Assembly (NCBI GenBank): GCA_951394405.1
Contig: OX596339.1
Coordinates: forward strand, 868,001 to 932,000
Reading direction: 5' to 3'
DNA: 64,000 nt
Source of the DNA: Coprinellus micaceus
Lineage: Eukaryota > Basidiomycota > Agaricomycetes > Agaricales > Psathyrellaceae
Shown here piece after piece: positions 1 to 9,521 of the stretch. The number at the start of each line of letters is the position of its first letter. The first letter of the stretch is position 1. The notes under the pieces were generated by a model. The model was not told the DNA's origin, ran no database searches, and worked only from the letters and a program-made list of their open reading frames with translations. The position numbers and the translations under genes were made by a program.

Positions 1-1218
1 AGATATTCCGACTGGGACGTGGCCCTCCTGCTCCGACGTATAACTACTAGGCGGGATCATGGCTAAACGATACAGGCGTGTCAGCAAAGTTCTCTCCATA
101 CCCTGCAGCATCTACCCGCCTCCTGGGATTTGAAGGCTTGAATCAGCGCGAGAGGCGCTTGAAACCTGCCGTAAGTGCATTTAGGCGCCTAAGCGGCAGC
201 CACTTCCTGGACACCTTGGATTCGCACGCGTCGTGCCTAAATATCAGACGAGATGCAGGCGGACGCTGACACCATATGCATTTGATTCAGCTAACTCTGG
301 ACATGCTTCTGTCTCGCGGGTTCAATCAGTCGTCCATGGAACTTCGCTAGTCCATGCTGCAAGTGTACTGGTGTATCGATGGGATTTGTCGTAGGGTGCG
401 CTTGAAGAAGTAGAAATAAGTGACCATGTGGGCCATCCGCAGTCGTACAATGAACGAGTCTGCGTCGGCAGGCGTCGTTTCAGGGAGTTCCGATGAGGGA
501 GGTAACGCTTCTGTGGCGATGTTGAGAACCGCAATTCTGGAGATTATGGGTTAAATAAAGGCATCTGATACTGAGATGAAAAGTACTTGAAAAGACTCAC
601 TAAACTTCCCTGCCTTAGGGTGAAGTTGAATCGTTCCGAGATCAAAAGTTACCCCGAGCCAGTCTAAGTGCGCTGCGTTGGCGGGCAGTTAGACGCCCAG
701 CCTAGGGCAGAGGCCTATCGATTCTCCTCCTTCTGCGAAGCCTCGGTGTAGAAAGAGTTAGTCGCTTGGACATTCTCAGCGCCTTTCAGTCCAGACCTTC
801 GAAGTTGACGTGGGCCTGAGTAAATGTTCCTGAGGCTTAGCACTGAGCGCTGAGCACTCGAGCGCGGCACCACTATCAGCGTTACGCCCTGAACGACCTG
901 CAGAGACTTGGGGTAACGACAGACATTAATGCCAAGATCCTCGACGAAGAGTGGAACCTGGCCCAGCTTCAAGTTCGCAGTTCGAACCTAGCAGGGTGGA
1001 ATGCCTACACCTTCTGAATCAAGTATGCACAAGCAAGTACAAAGATCACGTCAACACGACCGGCTTCGAGACGCCACTGACTCGCTCGCCTCTTTCAACT
1101 TGCCTCTCCGAGTCCCTTCACCTTCAATATCCACACAATTCGCCCACGTTTCTAACCCTCTCCGCCCGCTCGGGAACGCAACCCGAAATTTAGGCCCACC
1201 GATTTCGAGTTCCTTCCA
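1..1218. other. Intergenic sequence, no recognisable gene
   Basis: I see no protein family here. Several short reading frames exist on both strands (the longest are about 85 codons), but none has a recognisable motif, a splice pattern or a relative elsewhere in the window. The last part, just before 1219, is the promoter side of the first F-box gene. Confidence 0.5.
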
Positions 1219-3206
1219 ATGCGTGAAGGTAGCAATTCAACCATTCGTGTAGCCACGCAACCTCGCGGTCTCGTCGAAGTCTTTTCCGTGGAAATCTTGG
1301 ATCTCATTGCGAAAGAGGTGCGTCTACAAGACTTAACAGACTCCAAACTCGATTTCAAACGCGTCGGCATCAATGAATCATGTTCAGCTTTCAAAATGGG
1401 ACCTCAAGCATTTCCGGCTGGTTTGCAAGACCCTCGACGAGCTCGCCCAACCTCTGGTATTCGACTGTCTGGTCATATCTTTCTTGAGGAATAAGAAGGT
1501 GGCCATGATGGGTGATCTTCTCTACGCGTTAGAATCAGGGACAAGTCCTTTTGTACGCTGGGCAACCCAACTTCGGATCTCCGAGTTGCTACCGTTGACT
1601 CCACCTGAAGGGTGGTATGGAGAGAGGGGCCAAAGGGAGCCCTTAATCAGCAACGAAGACTATAACTTCACCAAAGCTATGCTCCCTCTCCAGTCGCGGC
1701 TGATGGTCCCAGCGATTAGGTCTTTGAAGAAGATAACGTTCGCAGAGTATGTCTCTATCTCCAATCCATCTCCCGAATTCGCTCCGAGGAGTATCCTCGC
1801 TTGCAAGTTCTTCTCTTCTCTAATGCTAATGGGATCACAGGTATGAAGCGGACGACAGGGAGCCCTACGATGAGATTCTTTGTGCGCTCGCGGGCCTTCC
1901 AGATCTTCAGTGTCTTAAACTTAACCTCCTCGAAAACGCACCATCCAAAGCCGACTTTAGCGCATTCTCCCATCTCACAGAGATCATGCTCGTCCAGCTC
2001 CCGCTCACCGTTTCGGTAATTCAAGACCTGGGGAGTATGATCGCCAATTGCCCCACGCTTACGGGCCTGTTGCTCTACGTCTTCGATGATGGATATCATC
2101 CTCGAACCTTACATTTCGTCGATTTCATCCAACAGGCCTTGAACTTGTCCACATTTCGTCCCTCGTTAAAATTTCTTCGCATTTTGGGCGTCAACCTTGT
2201 CCTGTCGGTTCCTTGCGCACCCTTTCTTCACTCCTTGACCCGCCTTGAACTCGCCAATAGGCTTGAGGAGGTGCCAAGCTTTTGGGAAGCACTTGTCAGT
2301 TCGCAGGTCTACTTGCACGCCTTGCGTGTGCACAGGTTGACCGACCCCATCGTTCAATACATCCTCTCGTACGACCGGCTCCGGGAATTTCTCTTCGATC
2401 ATTTCGATAACTTCGATCCTGACCGAAACCATTCTGAAGGCCTCGCTGATGAAGAAGAGATTCGACTCCTGTACTATTCCATCTTACCAAGGCACCGCAA
2501 AACCTTGCGGACCCTTGGGGTAACCTGCAACCCTGGCGACACCCAAAGGAGAGGGTCGTGGTGGATCACCCCCGAACACCTTGGACAAATCACCTTGTGC
2601 AGCGCTTTGGAGCATCTGGAATTCATTTACTATCACTTCGACCCTCAAGATATGGGCCATCATATGGCACCTACCACAAAACCCAGGTTCCCTCTGGTAA
2701 ACACATGCGATACTGTACCCCCCATTGCGATAATCTAACACCTGCATTTCCACTAGGATGCCGTACTCTCCACCATTGCCAGCACGCTCTTCTATTTGCA
2801 CGAGTTGAAGATCCACTTGGACTGTCGCCCTCACAACCACGGCACCCCGGACGTCCACCCGTACCTCAACCAACCCTGGAAACGCCCTGACCCTGTAGCA
2901 GATTCTATCTGCCTCGCTTCCGTTTGTAGTACCACATTTCAGACCGTCCCACCGGTCATAGATTCGGATGACCCGTCAACCCAACTTCAACAGAGTCTAC
3001 CTCAATTTCGCGTCAGAGCCGTCTGGAAGGTGCTCCGTCCCCGTTGCGTCTACACCTCGTCTGATGAAAGCTGGTTTTACTTGGAAGTAGAGGGAGACGA
3101 CAGCGACGATTTCGAGGCGGGAAGTCAGAAGTGTAAGAAGTGCGGTGCGCCTGCGACTTCATATTCTATGGTCGCGTCCTGGAATTGGGATTCGTTGCTA
3201 GTGTAG
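1219..3206 (+). CDS. F-box/LRR-type protein A (intact)
   Basis: Four exons can be built: 1219-1317, 1388-1746, 1841-2696 and 2757-3206, giving 587 residues. The N-terminus holds the F-box-like helix (VEILDLIAKE) and, just after intron 1, the second half of the box (LKHFRLVCKTLDELAQPLVF). About 450 residues of irregular leucine-rich repeats follow, ending in a small CxxC-containing tail (KCKKCG). Proteins of this kind are expected to be substrate receptors of SCF ubiquitin ligases, binding Skp1 by the F-box and a target by the repeats; that role is inferred from the family. Three paralogues in the window share the intron positions and phases (0, 2, 0), which supports the model. The start is the first ATG before the F-box motif. 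This copy is the reference used to recognise the damaged paralogues at 3598 and 14832. Confidence 0.85.
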
Positions 3207-3447
3207 AAAGCGCGTTGAAGTTCCCAGAATCTACGCTACCTATGCGACATACTATGTGATTTGATCTATGCAGCTGCAGATTGAAGGGTGCGCTTACCAC
3301 CCGCCTCCACTGGTGAAGAAGCGACAAATTCCAACCTGAGCTGCGCGGTAAGCCGTTCACCGCCACTAGCTGCCTTGAGCAGTTCTCTTCAAAAACAAGC
3401 AGGCGCAAGCAAGACCAAACAGCGCGCCCACACAACTCTCGAGCCAG

Positions 3448-3515
3448 TCACCGTCCTTCTTTCATCAGACCATCCACGATGTCACCGTCCTTCTTTCATC
3501 AGACCATCCACGATG
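3448..3515. repeat. 34-bp tandem duplication upstream of F-box pseudogene B
   Basis: Two perfect back-to-back copies of a 34-bp unit (3448-3481 and 3482-3515), each starting TCACCGTCCTTC. It lies about 80 bp before the ATG of the decayed F-box gene and looks like a recent local slip duplication. Confidence 0.9.
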
Positions 3516-3597
3516 TCACTGCCCACTCGAGATCTTCCTTACAAGAACGCGCCGTTGTCAAGCTCTCTTCAAAGGCTTCATAGGAGCGATCGAATCA

Positions 3598-4906
3598 TGG
3601 TAGCCGCACTGGCACGTCGTCGCGGTCTTGTCGATGTCTTTTCGACGGAGATTTTGGATCTCATCGTGAATTCGAAAACTCGTTTCAAAGCCCTCTCAAA
3701 TCTCACGGAAATACTTTTTTCTCAACTCGCACTCGACGAGTCTACAGTTCAGGACGTTGCCTGCATGATCGCAAATTGTCCTTCACTCATCAGTTTGTTA
3801 CTTTACGTCTATCCCGACCCACGTCTTCAAGGCGAAGTGCCCTTTCGATTTGTAAACTTCATCCAGCAGTCCCTGGCCTCGCCGACATTCAATCCCTCCT
3901 TGAAGAGCTTGCGCATTATTTCCGGGCGACATGTGATCCTTTCACCTGATTGTACACCTTTCCTTCACTCTTTGTCACGACTCGAACTCGCCAGCGGACA
4001 CGAGGAAGAACCTGGTTTTTGGTCCGCCCTCCTCAATACTTCTTCGAGCCCTGCGCGTCAACCGGCTAAACCAATTCATCGTAAACTACCTGCTCTCGTA
4101 CGACAAATTGGAGGAGTTCGTCTTCGACCATTCCAGGATCAGCTATATTCCTCGCAGCGATCTTACTGCCCAAGAAGAGGTTAGACTCCTCTACCATTCG
4201 ATACTCCCCAAACACCATCGGACCTTGCGGACCCTCGGAATGGCATGCGACTCTAATCTTCTTGACCCTTCGGAGGACCCCCTGTGGTTCATCAACATGA
4301 ACATCTCAAGCAAATAGTCGCGTGCAGCGCTCTGGAGCATCTCAAGTTCATGTACTACCACTTCGATCCCTGGGACCTAAACCCCGGCTCATACCCAAAG
4401 ATACCTCTGGTATTGCACTCACTAAGCTCTCAGGCTTCCTCACACTACTGACGCCCCCCTCCTTTCAGGGCACCATCCTCTCCACACTCTCGACATCCCT
4501 CCGTTGCTTACACGAAGTGAAGATACTTTTACACTGCGGCACCTGGAACCACGGCGCCCCAACATTCGCCAATTACTCTTCCTTCGATGGTTGGAAGCCA
4601 CCCAACCCTTCAGCAGACCAGGCGTGCCTCTACTCGATCTGTAGGATCCCATTTCAAAGTGTTCCCCCTTTGAACGCAGCGGCGGGCGCAGAGCCGCTTG
4701 AGCCTACGCTCCTCGTCAAAGCTGTTGGGGAGGTTCTCCGCCCGCTCTGCGTTCATGCCACGCCGACCGAACGGTGGTATCAGTTGAAAGTACAAAGTGA
4801 CGATCCCTGTACGGAGGGTGGAAGGGGTCGGGTATGTGAGGAGTGCGGCGAAGGCTGGACCTCGTATGTGATATGTGGGTCCATCGAATGGGAATCGTCA
4901 GTTTAG
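3598..4906 (+). pseudogene. F-box/LRR gene B, decayed paralogue of A
   Basis: The ATG at 3598 opens the same F-box start as gene A (VDVFSTEILDLI), but the reading then jumps to the part matching residue about 190 of A (LTEILFSQL), so the second half of the F-box and some 150 residues are missing. A first frameshift lies near 4040, after the segment EEEPGFWSALL. The next part is readable in another frame (LSYDKLEEFVFDH onward). A second frameshift near 4290 is followed at once by a stop at 4315-4317. The tail, including an intron with good signals at about 4409-4468 and the CEECG end, runs to a stop at 4906. All of this is seen directly by alignment to gene A. A working product is unlikely. 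Confidence 0.8.
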
Positions 4907-5175
4907 AAAAACTCGGCGTCCGTTGGAACCATGCACAGATATGCAGAGGTTCTGTATCCCAATGGTTGCTAAGATACCGCCGTAAGTAGGCCTTAAAGTA
5001 GTTCTTATTCAATGAGCTTTATCCCTTGTCTACTGATACGTCTCTCCAAAAACCGTTCGTGCGCCGTTTTGGGACGGTTATTGTTCAATGGGTGGCCGTT
5101 CCGCGTCAGGGGCTTCAATGGATTGGCTGAACGCGTGACGTCACGCGGCATCACGCACAGCCAACCTTGTCGTTA

Positions 5176-5205
5176 CAGTCAAACCTGTCCTAATCCATAC
5201 CCCTC
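5176..5205 (+). repeat. pogo element terminal inverted repeat, left
   Basis: The left terminal repeat begins CAGTCAAACCTGTCCTAATC. The matching end, read on the minus strand from 8457, is CAGTCGTACCTGTCCTAACC, so 17 of the first 20 bases agree. Confidence 0.9.
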
Positions 5206-6733
5206 CGTGGACACCCCATCGTATGGGTTATCATGGGCTATGGATTTGAGCAGGTTGACCGAAAGCGGTAATTTTTTCCCATCATACACCAGGGCCAGAC
5301 ACAGAGGCGCGAGGTCTCGGTGAAACACAGTAAATTAGAAGATTATAATAGTGCTATCGCAACACAGGGGAGTAGCTTAAGTAAAATAAGAAGTAATTGT
5401 GGTGTCCCTCAATGAGCGAGCCTCCTCCAAGCGCAAATCACGGTTCATAGAAGCCAACAATGTCTCTAACTCGCGTGCATAATGGGTGTCAATGCCGATA
5501 AGATGGCGTTTAATGACATCGGTGGCTTGAAGGACCTCGCGACGAGTTGGAGGTGGGTCAGCAGGCTCCTCGTCATCGCCTCCATTAATATCCATAGCCT
5601 CCGATGCATCCCGCGCCTCCATAACGGCTTGAAAGATCTCCTCTTCTGATGTGGAGGATAGGAGATCAGACTCACCGATAGGGTTGAGTAAAGCATCGAC
5701 ACTCATCCTATTGGCTGATTGAAGAGCCCCTGTGGCCTCCAAGTCATCTAAGGCCTTCTCAATATCATCCTCCGCAGTCTGAATTTGATCAGTGTTGCTG
5801 CTATTGGCTTGGATCAAGAGGCGCCCAGGTAAAATGCCGGCCTTTCTCCAACAGTTGCTGATGGTCGTGCCTTCGATTTCTTGCCATGCGGTATGAGCGA
5901 GTCGCATGGCCTCCAGCTGATTAATCTTGTAGATGTCCGCTGGGGTGACACCTTGGTCGTACCGGTCAATTGCACGGTGGATAAAGGCGGCGCGGTAATG
6001 GGCCTTCCAACACTTGATGATGCCTTGATCCATGGGTTGAACATGGGCGGTGAGATTGGGCTCGAAATTGATGACCCAAATATTGCGGAGACCCTCTGGA
6101 GGGACATGGCCTGAGAAGTTATCTTGGAGTAAGATGATCTTGCGCCCCGTTTCTTCGAGCTCACTATCCCAGAGTATAAGCCATTCTTGATAGAAAACCA
6201 TCACCATCCAAGCTTTTGGGTTGTTGCGGTAATAAAACCTCAACTGGAGGCCGGTCTTCCTCTGGAAGCATCGCGGCTTGAAAGCCTTCCCAATTATGAA
6301 AGGGGGGCGCTTCTCAGGTCCGTCCGCATTGGCCGTCAGGGCGTATGTAAGCCGAACTTTGACTTGCTTGACTCCAGACAACTGGCGGTCACACAATCCG
6401 GTGTCCGGGGCCATCCTGTGCCCGGAAAATAGTTAAATTAATGAAATCAAGATGGAGGCTTGGACACGTACGCATAGAACAGCCCAGCCTCATCCATGTT
6501 GAAAATATCCTTCAATTGATACCCCGTTGCATTGGAAAGCTTCTTCTGCATGCGTTCCCTCTCTGCAATCACGTCCTCCACCTTCGCTGATGCTGCCTCT
6601 CCATGGCATTTGATGCTCGTGAGACCATGTCTCTTCTTGGTGGAGTCCAGCCACCCTCCGCTCAGTTTCAATCGCTCATCGTTAGGGACACCGACGAGAT
6701 CCTCAAAGGCCGCATACTTGGCTTTCAAGGTGT

Positions 6734-6741
6734 CTCCCGTG
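6734..6741. repeat. 8-bp target-site duplication of nested insert, left copy
   Basis: CTCCCGTG, repeated exactly at 7452-7459. Confidence 0.88.
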
Positions 6742-7451
6742 CACCAGTAGCTGGCGCTTTTTTCCATAAAACCCTTACAGCTGTCTGCTGGGGGTTTTCC
6801 AAAATTCACCTTTCTGTCTGAGGGGCTCCCAAGGGGCTTCCATCAAAGTGCAATTTGCATAATTTTGCAAAAGCCAGAAATAATTGCGGCTTGGGTGGTG
6901 CTTCTCTTCCAAATGTAGCAGGGGCATCATTTGCAATGTGATCCAATGTGATCAAGTCCAACATAACACTGTATGTTGAGCAAATCAAACAAACCAAAAT
7001 TCACATTGTGGGCTCTCGAAAACATTCTCAAGTGGGCTCAAATAAATTTCATTATTAAAATGTGCATGCCCGGCGTGTGTAATGCCACCGTACATCTGTC
7101 AAATCGAGGCCCTTGGGCCGAGCCTGCGATGAGCGGCAGCAAGGAACCCGGGGGCCCCACATACATATGTGACTGACGGTCACACATCGGGGGCCACGGG
7201 ACCCTCCCCGGAGCATCGTGGGGCCCCCCCGAAGGGAGGGGTGCGATGCGCAGTGGGAGGGAGCTACCCATGTGGGAATGTGGGGGCTGTCGCGAATGGA
7301 AATCAAACTTACATCACATGACCGTTGCCAAAAAATGCGATTATGCATAACGCAAAAAGAAGCCCACACTCCCAGACAGAAAAGTGAATTTTGGAAAACT
7401 CGCACCAGACAGCTGTAAGGAAATTATGGAAAAAAATGCCAGACAGGACTC
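6742..7451. mobile_element. Nested MITE-like insert with 8-bp target duplication
   Basis: A 710-bp insert in the pogo transposase. The 8 bases CTCCCGTG occur at 6734-6741 and again at 7452-7459; removing the insert and one copy restores the transposase frame. The two ends are imperfect inverted repeats about 75 bp long (CTGGCGCTTTTTTCCATAA near 6751, and its partner CTGGCATTTTTTTCCATAA read on the minus strand from about 7442), placed at the same offset from both ends. It has no coding region of its own. The middle (7090-7300) is GC-rich with short palindromes. An 8-bp duplication fits hAT, P or KDZ-type transposases; which one mobilised it cannot be read from the sequence. Confidence 0.88.
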
Positions 7452-7459
7452 CTCCCGTG
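7452..7459. repeat. 8-bp target-site duplication of nested insert, right copy
   Basis: Second copy of CTCCCGTG. In the undisturbed transposase only one copy is present, within the codons for ITGD. Confidence 0.88.
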
Positions 7460-8427
7460 ATAATGACGCCATCGTTCATTGCCTGCGCAATCCAAAGGCT
7501 CAGCATCTCCGAGACTTCCGGATGCTCCGTCTGGCGGACGCGTTTGGCCTTGCGATCAGCATTCGTTCCGGCCTCTGCCCAACGCTGTCGCCACTTTTCC
7601 TCATTCTTCACCCAGTCTGAGACCAGCGGCTGCTTGATCTGGACGTCCCGGAAGCTGGGCAGAGTGTCGAAGTGCTTGGCTGTGTTGATCTGATTCTTGC
7701 CGTTTTTATGGTACCAATCGAGGACTTCAATTCTCTGCGCAAGGGTGGCATTGACTTTCTTTCCACGTGGGGGAAGGGCGGCAACCTGTGTCGCCTTCTT
7801 GGTCGAACCTTCCCCCTTTGTGTGATTTGCCTCTGTTCCGGAAAGAGACAGTTAATAAATGGCCTTCTCTAACAACAAGATGTCTCACTGAAGCGGCGCT
7901 TCTCTGGTTCTTTGGGGGTGTCATCCCCCAGCGCTCTTAGATTCTCGACAACGGCCTTGTCCTCCGCACTAAGTCCCTCCAAGCCTCGTAGCTTCCGGCG
8001 TCTGTCAAAATAGACAGGACTCGCAGCTCATCAACGATATTGCCTTCAACATCCAACCAAGTTTCCTCTGACGCCGAGAGCTGTCCATTCTTGGCCTTTT
8101 CAGTGAGCTGTTTCCGCTTGCAGTCGGTCTTGCGCTGTAGAATCTCGAGTCCCTTCTTGAGAATTTCGAGAGGATTTGGAGTTGGCATTGGGTGGACACG
8201 TCAATGGGGGTTGGAATGGAGCGATTTATTAATTCTATCAAATGAATACAGCCCGCCGAACAACATTGAGGTTGTCTAAAGCGAAAATCCCATCATGTTA
8301 TGGGTTATAAGGGCGCCAGAGGGGTATGGATTATGGATTATGTGTGGTATGGGTTTCGGGACCGATTTCTCTGCGAACCGAGTTGGGAGTCCCAAAAATC
8401 TATGGATTCCCACGGGTTATGGGGTTT

Positions 8428-8457
8428 CTCAGGTATGGGTTAGGACAGGTACGACTG
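8428..8457 (-). repeat. pogo element terminal inverted repeat, right
   Basis: Right partner of the repeat at 5176, read inward on the minus strand. It is followed by the TA duplication at 8458-8459. Confidence 0.9.
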
Positions 8458-8550
8458 TAAAAACAAGGCATTATGGGTTCGCAACCCAATTCTTCTCTCC
8501 CATCCGCCACTCGCCTTCTACCTCCCCGTATCAGGACTCGCGGCAGATCT

Positions 8551-8933
8551 TGTTGGAAGACAATGCTCATGTCAACTCTATCTCTACAAAGAATACCTCT
8601 ATTTCGAACGTTTTACTTATCTTCTATTGTTCTACAGAGAACAACAAGCACCTTGTATTATTCCCATTATACTCGCACTTATTGTTTTCTTATCTCCACC
8701 TTATCTCCATTCACTGCTATTGTTCTCTACTTATGGAACGTCTATTGTTCTTTTCTATTGTTCCGCATATAGGTTATCTATTGTTCTCCACAGTATATAG
8801 TCCACACTGTAAGTGGGTGAGTCCCCATCGAACTCTCCCCACTTACAGGTGCGTATCTTGTATACCCTACTTACTTTCAATCTAACATCGAACTCTCCCC
8901 ACTTACAGTGGGTCATACTTGCATCGTTCTACA
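8551..8933 (+). repeat. 5' LTR of the copia element
   Basis: 383 bp, TG...CA type ends. It contains several near-repeats of CCCACTTACAG in its 3' half. The sequence matches the 3' LTR at 14376-14758. Confidence 0.95.
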
Positions 8934-8935
8934 AG

Positions 8936-8946
8936 TTATGAGCCCC
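8936..8946 (+). promoter_or_regulatory. Primer-binding site, initiator-tRNA anticodon type
   Basis: Two bases after the 5' LTR comes GTTATGAGCCC, which is complementary to the anticodon stem-loop of eukaryotic initiator methionine tRNA (GGGCUCAUAAC). Copia-type elements are known to prime from an internal (half) initiator tRNA in this way, rather than from the tRNA 3' end. The match is seen; its use as primer is inferred. Confidence 0.7.
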
Positions 8947-9521
8947 GGGCTCCTCTGATCACGCCATCCGTTATCAGACACCACGGTAACCGCTCCACTG
9001 CCCCTCGATCGCCCATAGCCTACGGCCTCTTCTCGTGTGATATCTCCACCTGAAGCCTATCTCCCTTCACATTCTCACTATCTTCACTTTCGCTATTTAC
9101 GTTTCGCTACTTACATTCCACTACCCCTCCTGATACTCAGGAGTACATATCAACTTCCATTACCACCTTCTACCCCGCGGCAAGCGTTCCCACTACGGGA
9201 AAGAAGCTATCAGGAAGTCCACAGACGCTTACTGTCTGCAGAATTAGAGTAGTGATCCTTCTTTGAGAGGCCTGATTCGGTTGGACTGGGGAAACGACGC
9301 AACGGTAGCGCTCCCTCCATCCAAACGCTTTCAGTAACCGGTACTCAAAGTGACAGCGGGGTTCCCTCTGCGGATCTTAGTGTAAAACTTCAACTCCTTT
9401 TTAGGATATCTACGTATTGGTCCGTTTTACCTACAAAATCACGGGCACTTTACCTATCACCTATCACTTATCGTTTCGTACCTATCATTTTATCCTCTCC
9501 CATTCTTTATCACCTACCATC

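Larger units (their letters stand above)
5377..8188 (-). pseudogene. pogo/CENP-B-like DDE transposase, split by a MITE-like insert
   Basis: Read on the minus strand. The N-terminal segment (from 8188) is followed by a frameshift near 7975. After an intron ending near 7825 comes the first helix-turn-helix (LAQRIEVLDWYHKNGK ... QPLVSDWVKNEEKWRQ), then the CENP-B-type second DNA-binding part (GVPNDERLKLSGGWL). An intron near 6424-6466 has good signals. The DDE catalytic domain carries the expected acidic residues in NMDEAGLF, LLQDNFSGH and QPMDQGI. The domain order and these residues are those of pogo/Tigger transposases, which cut and paste DNA in the nucleus. Between VIITG and DTLKAKY the gene is split by the insert at 6742-7451; without it and one TSD copy the frame joins. 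The insertion plus the N-terminal frameshift make this copy non-functional. Confidence 0.85.
5176..8457 (-). mobile_element. pogo/Tigger-type DNA transposon (carrying a nested insert)
   Basis: The ends are inverted repeats that start CAGTC and share ACCTGTCCTAA then CCATAC (5176 onward, and the reverse complement from 8457). They are flanked by TA at 5174-5175 and 8458-8459, the target duplication of Tc1/mariner/pogo elements. Both subterminal regions also hold ATGGGTTAT-like words. The element is 3,282 bp, or about 2,570 bp without the nested 710-bp insert. Its only gene is the transposase on the minus strand. It lies between F-box pseudogene B and the copia element and does not interrupt a gene I can see. 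Confidence 0.9.

Noticed and set aside
7090..7300. GC-rich palindromic block as structured RNA or CRISPR-like repeat
   Set aside because: It is the middle of the inverted-repeat insert; the palindromes are irregular and there are no spaced repeat units.
8295..8885. 196-codon frame across the 5' LTR
   Set aside because: It runs from pogo end sequence into the LTR and appears again in the 3' LTR; it is non-coding LTR sequence.
9417..9521. Upstream extension of the copia polyprotein
   Set aside because: It lacks an ATG; the first methionine in frame is at 9522 and is followed by typical Gag sequence.
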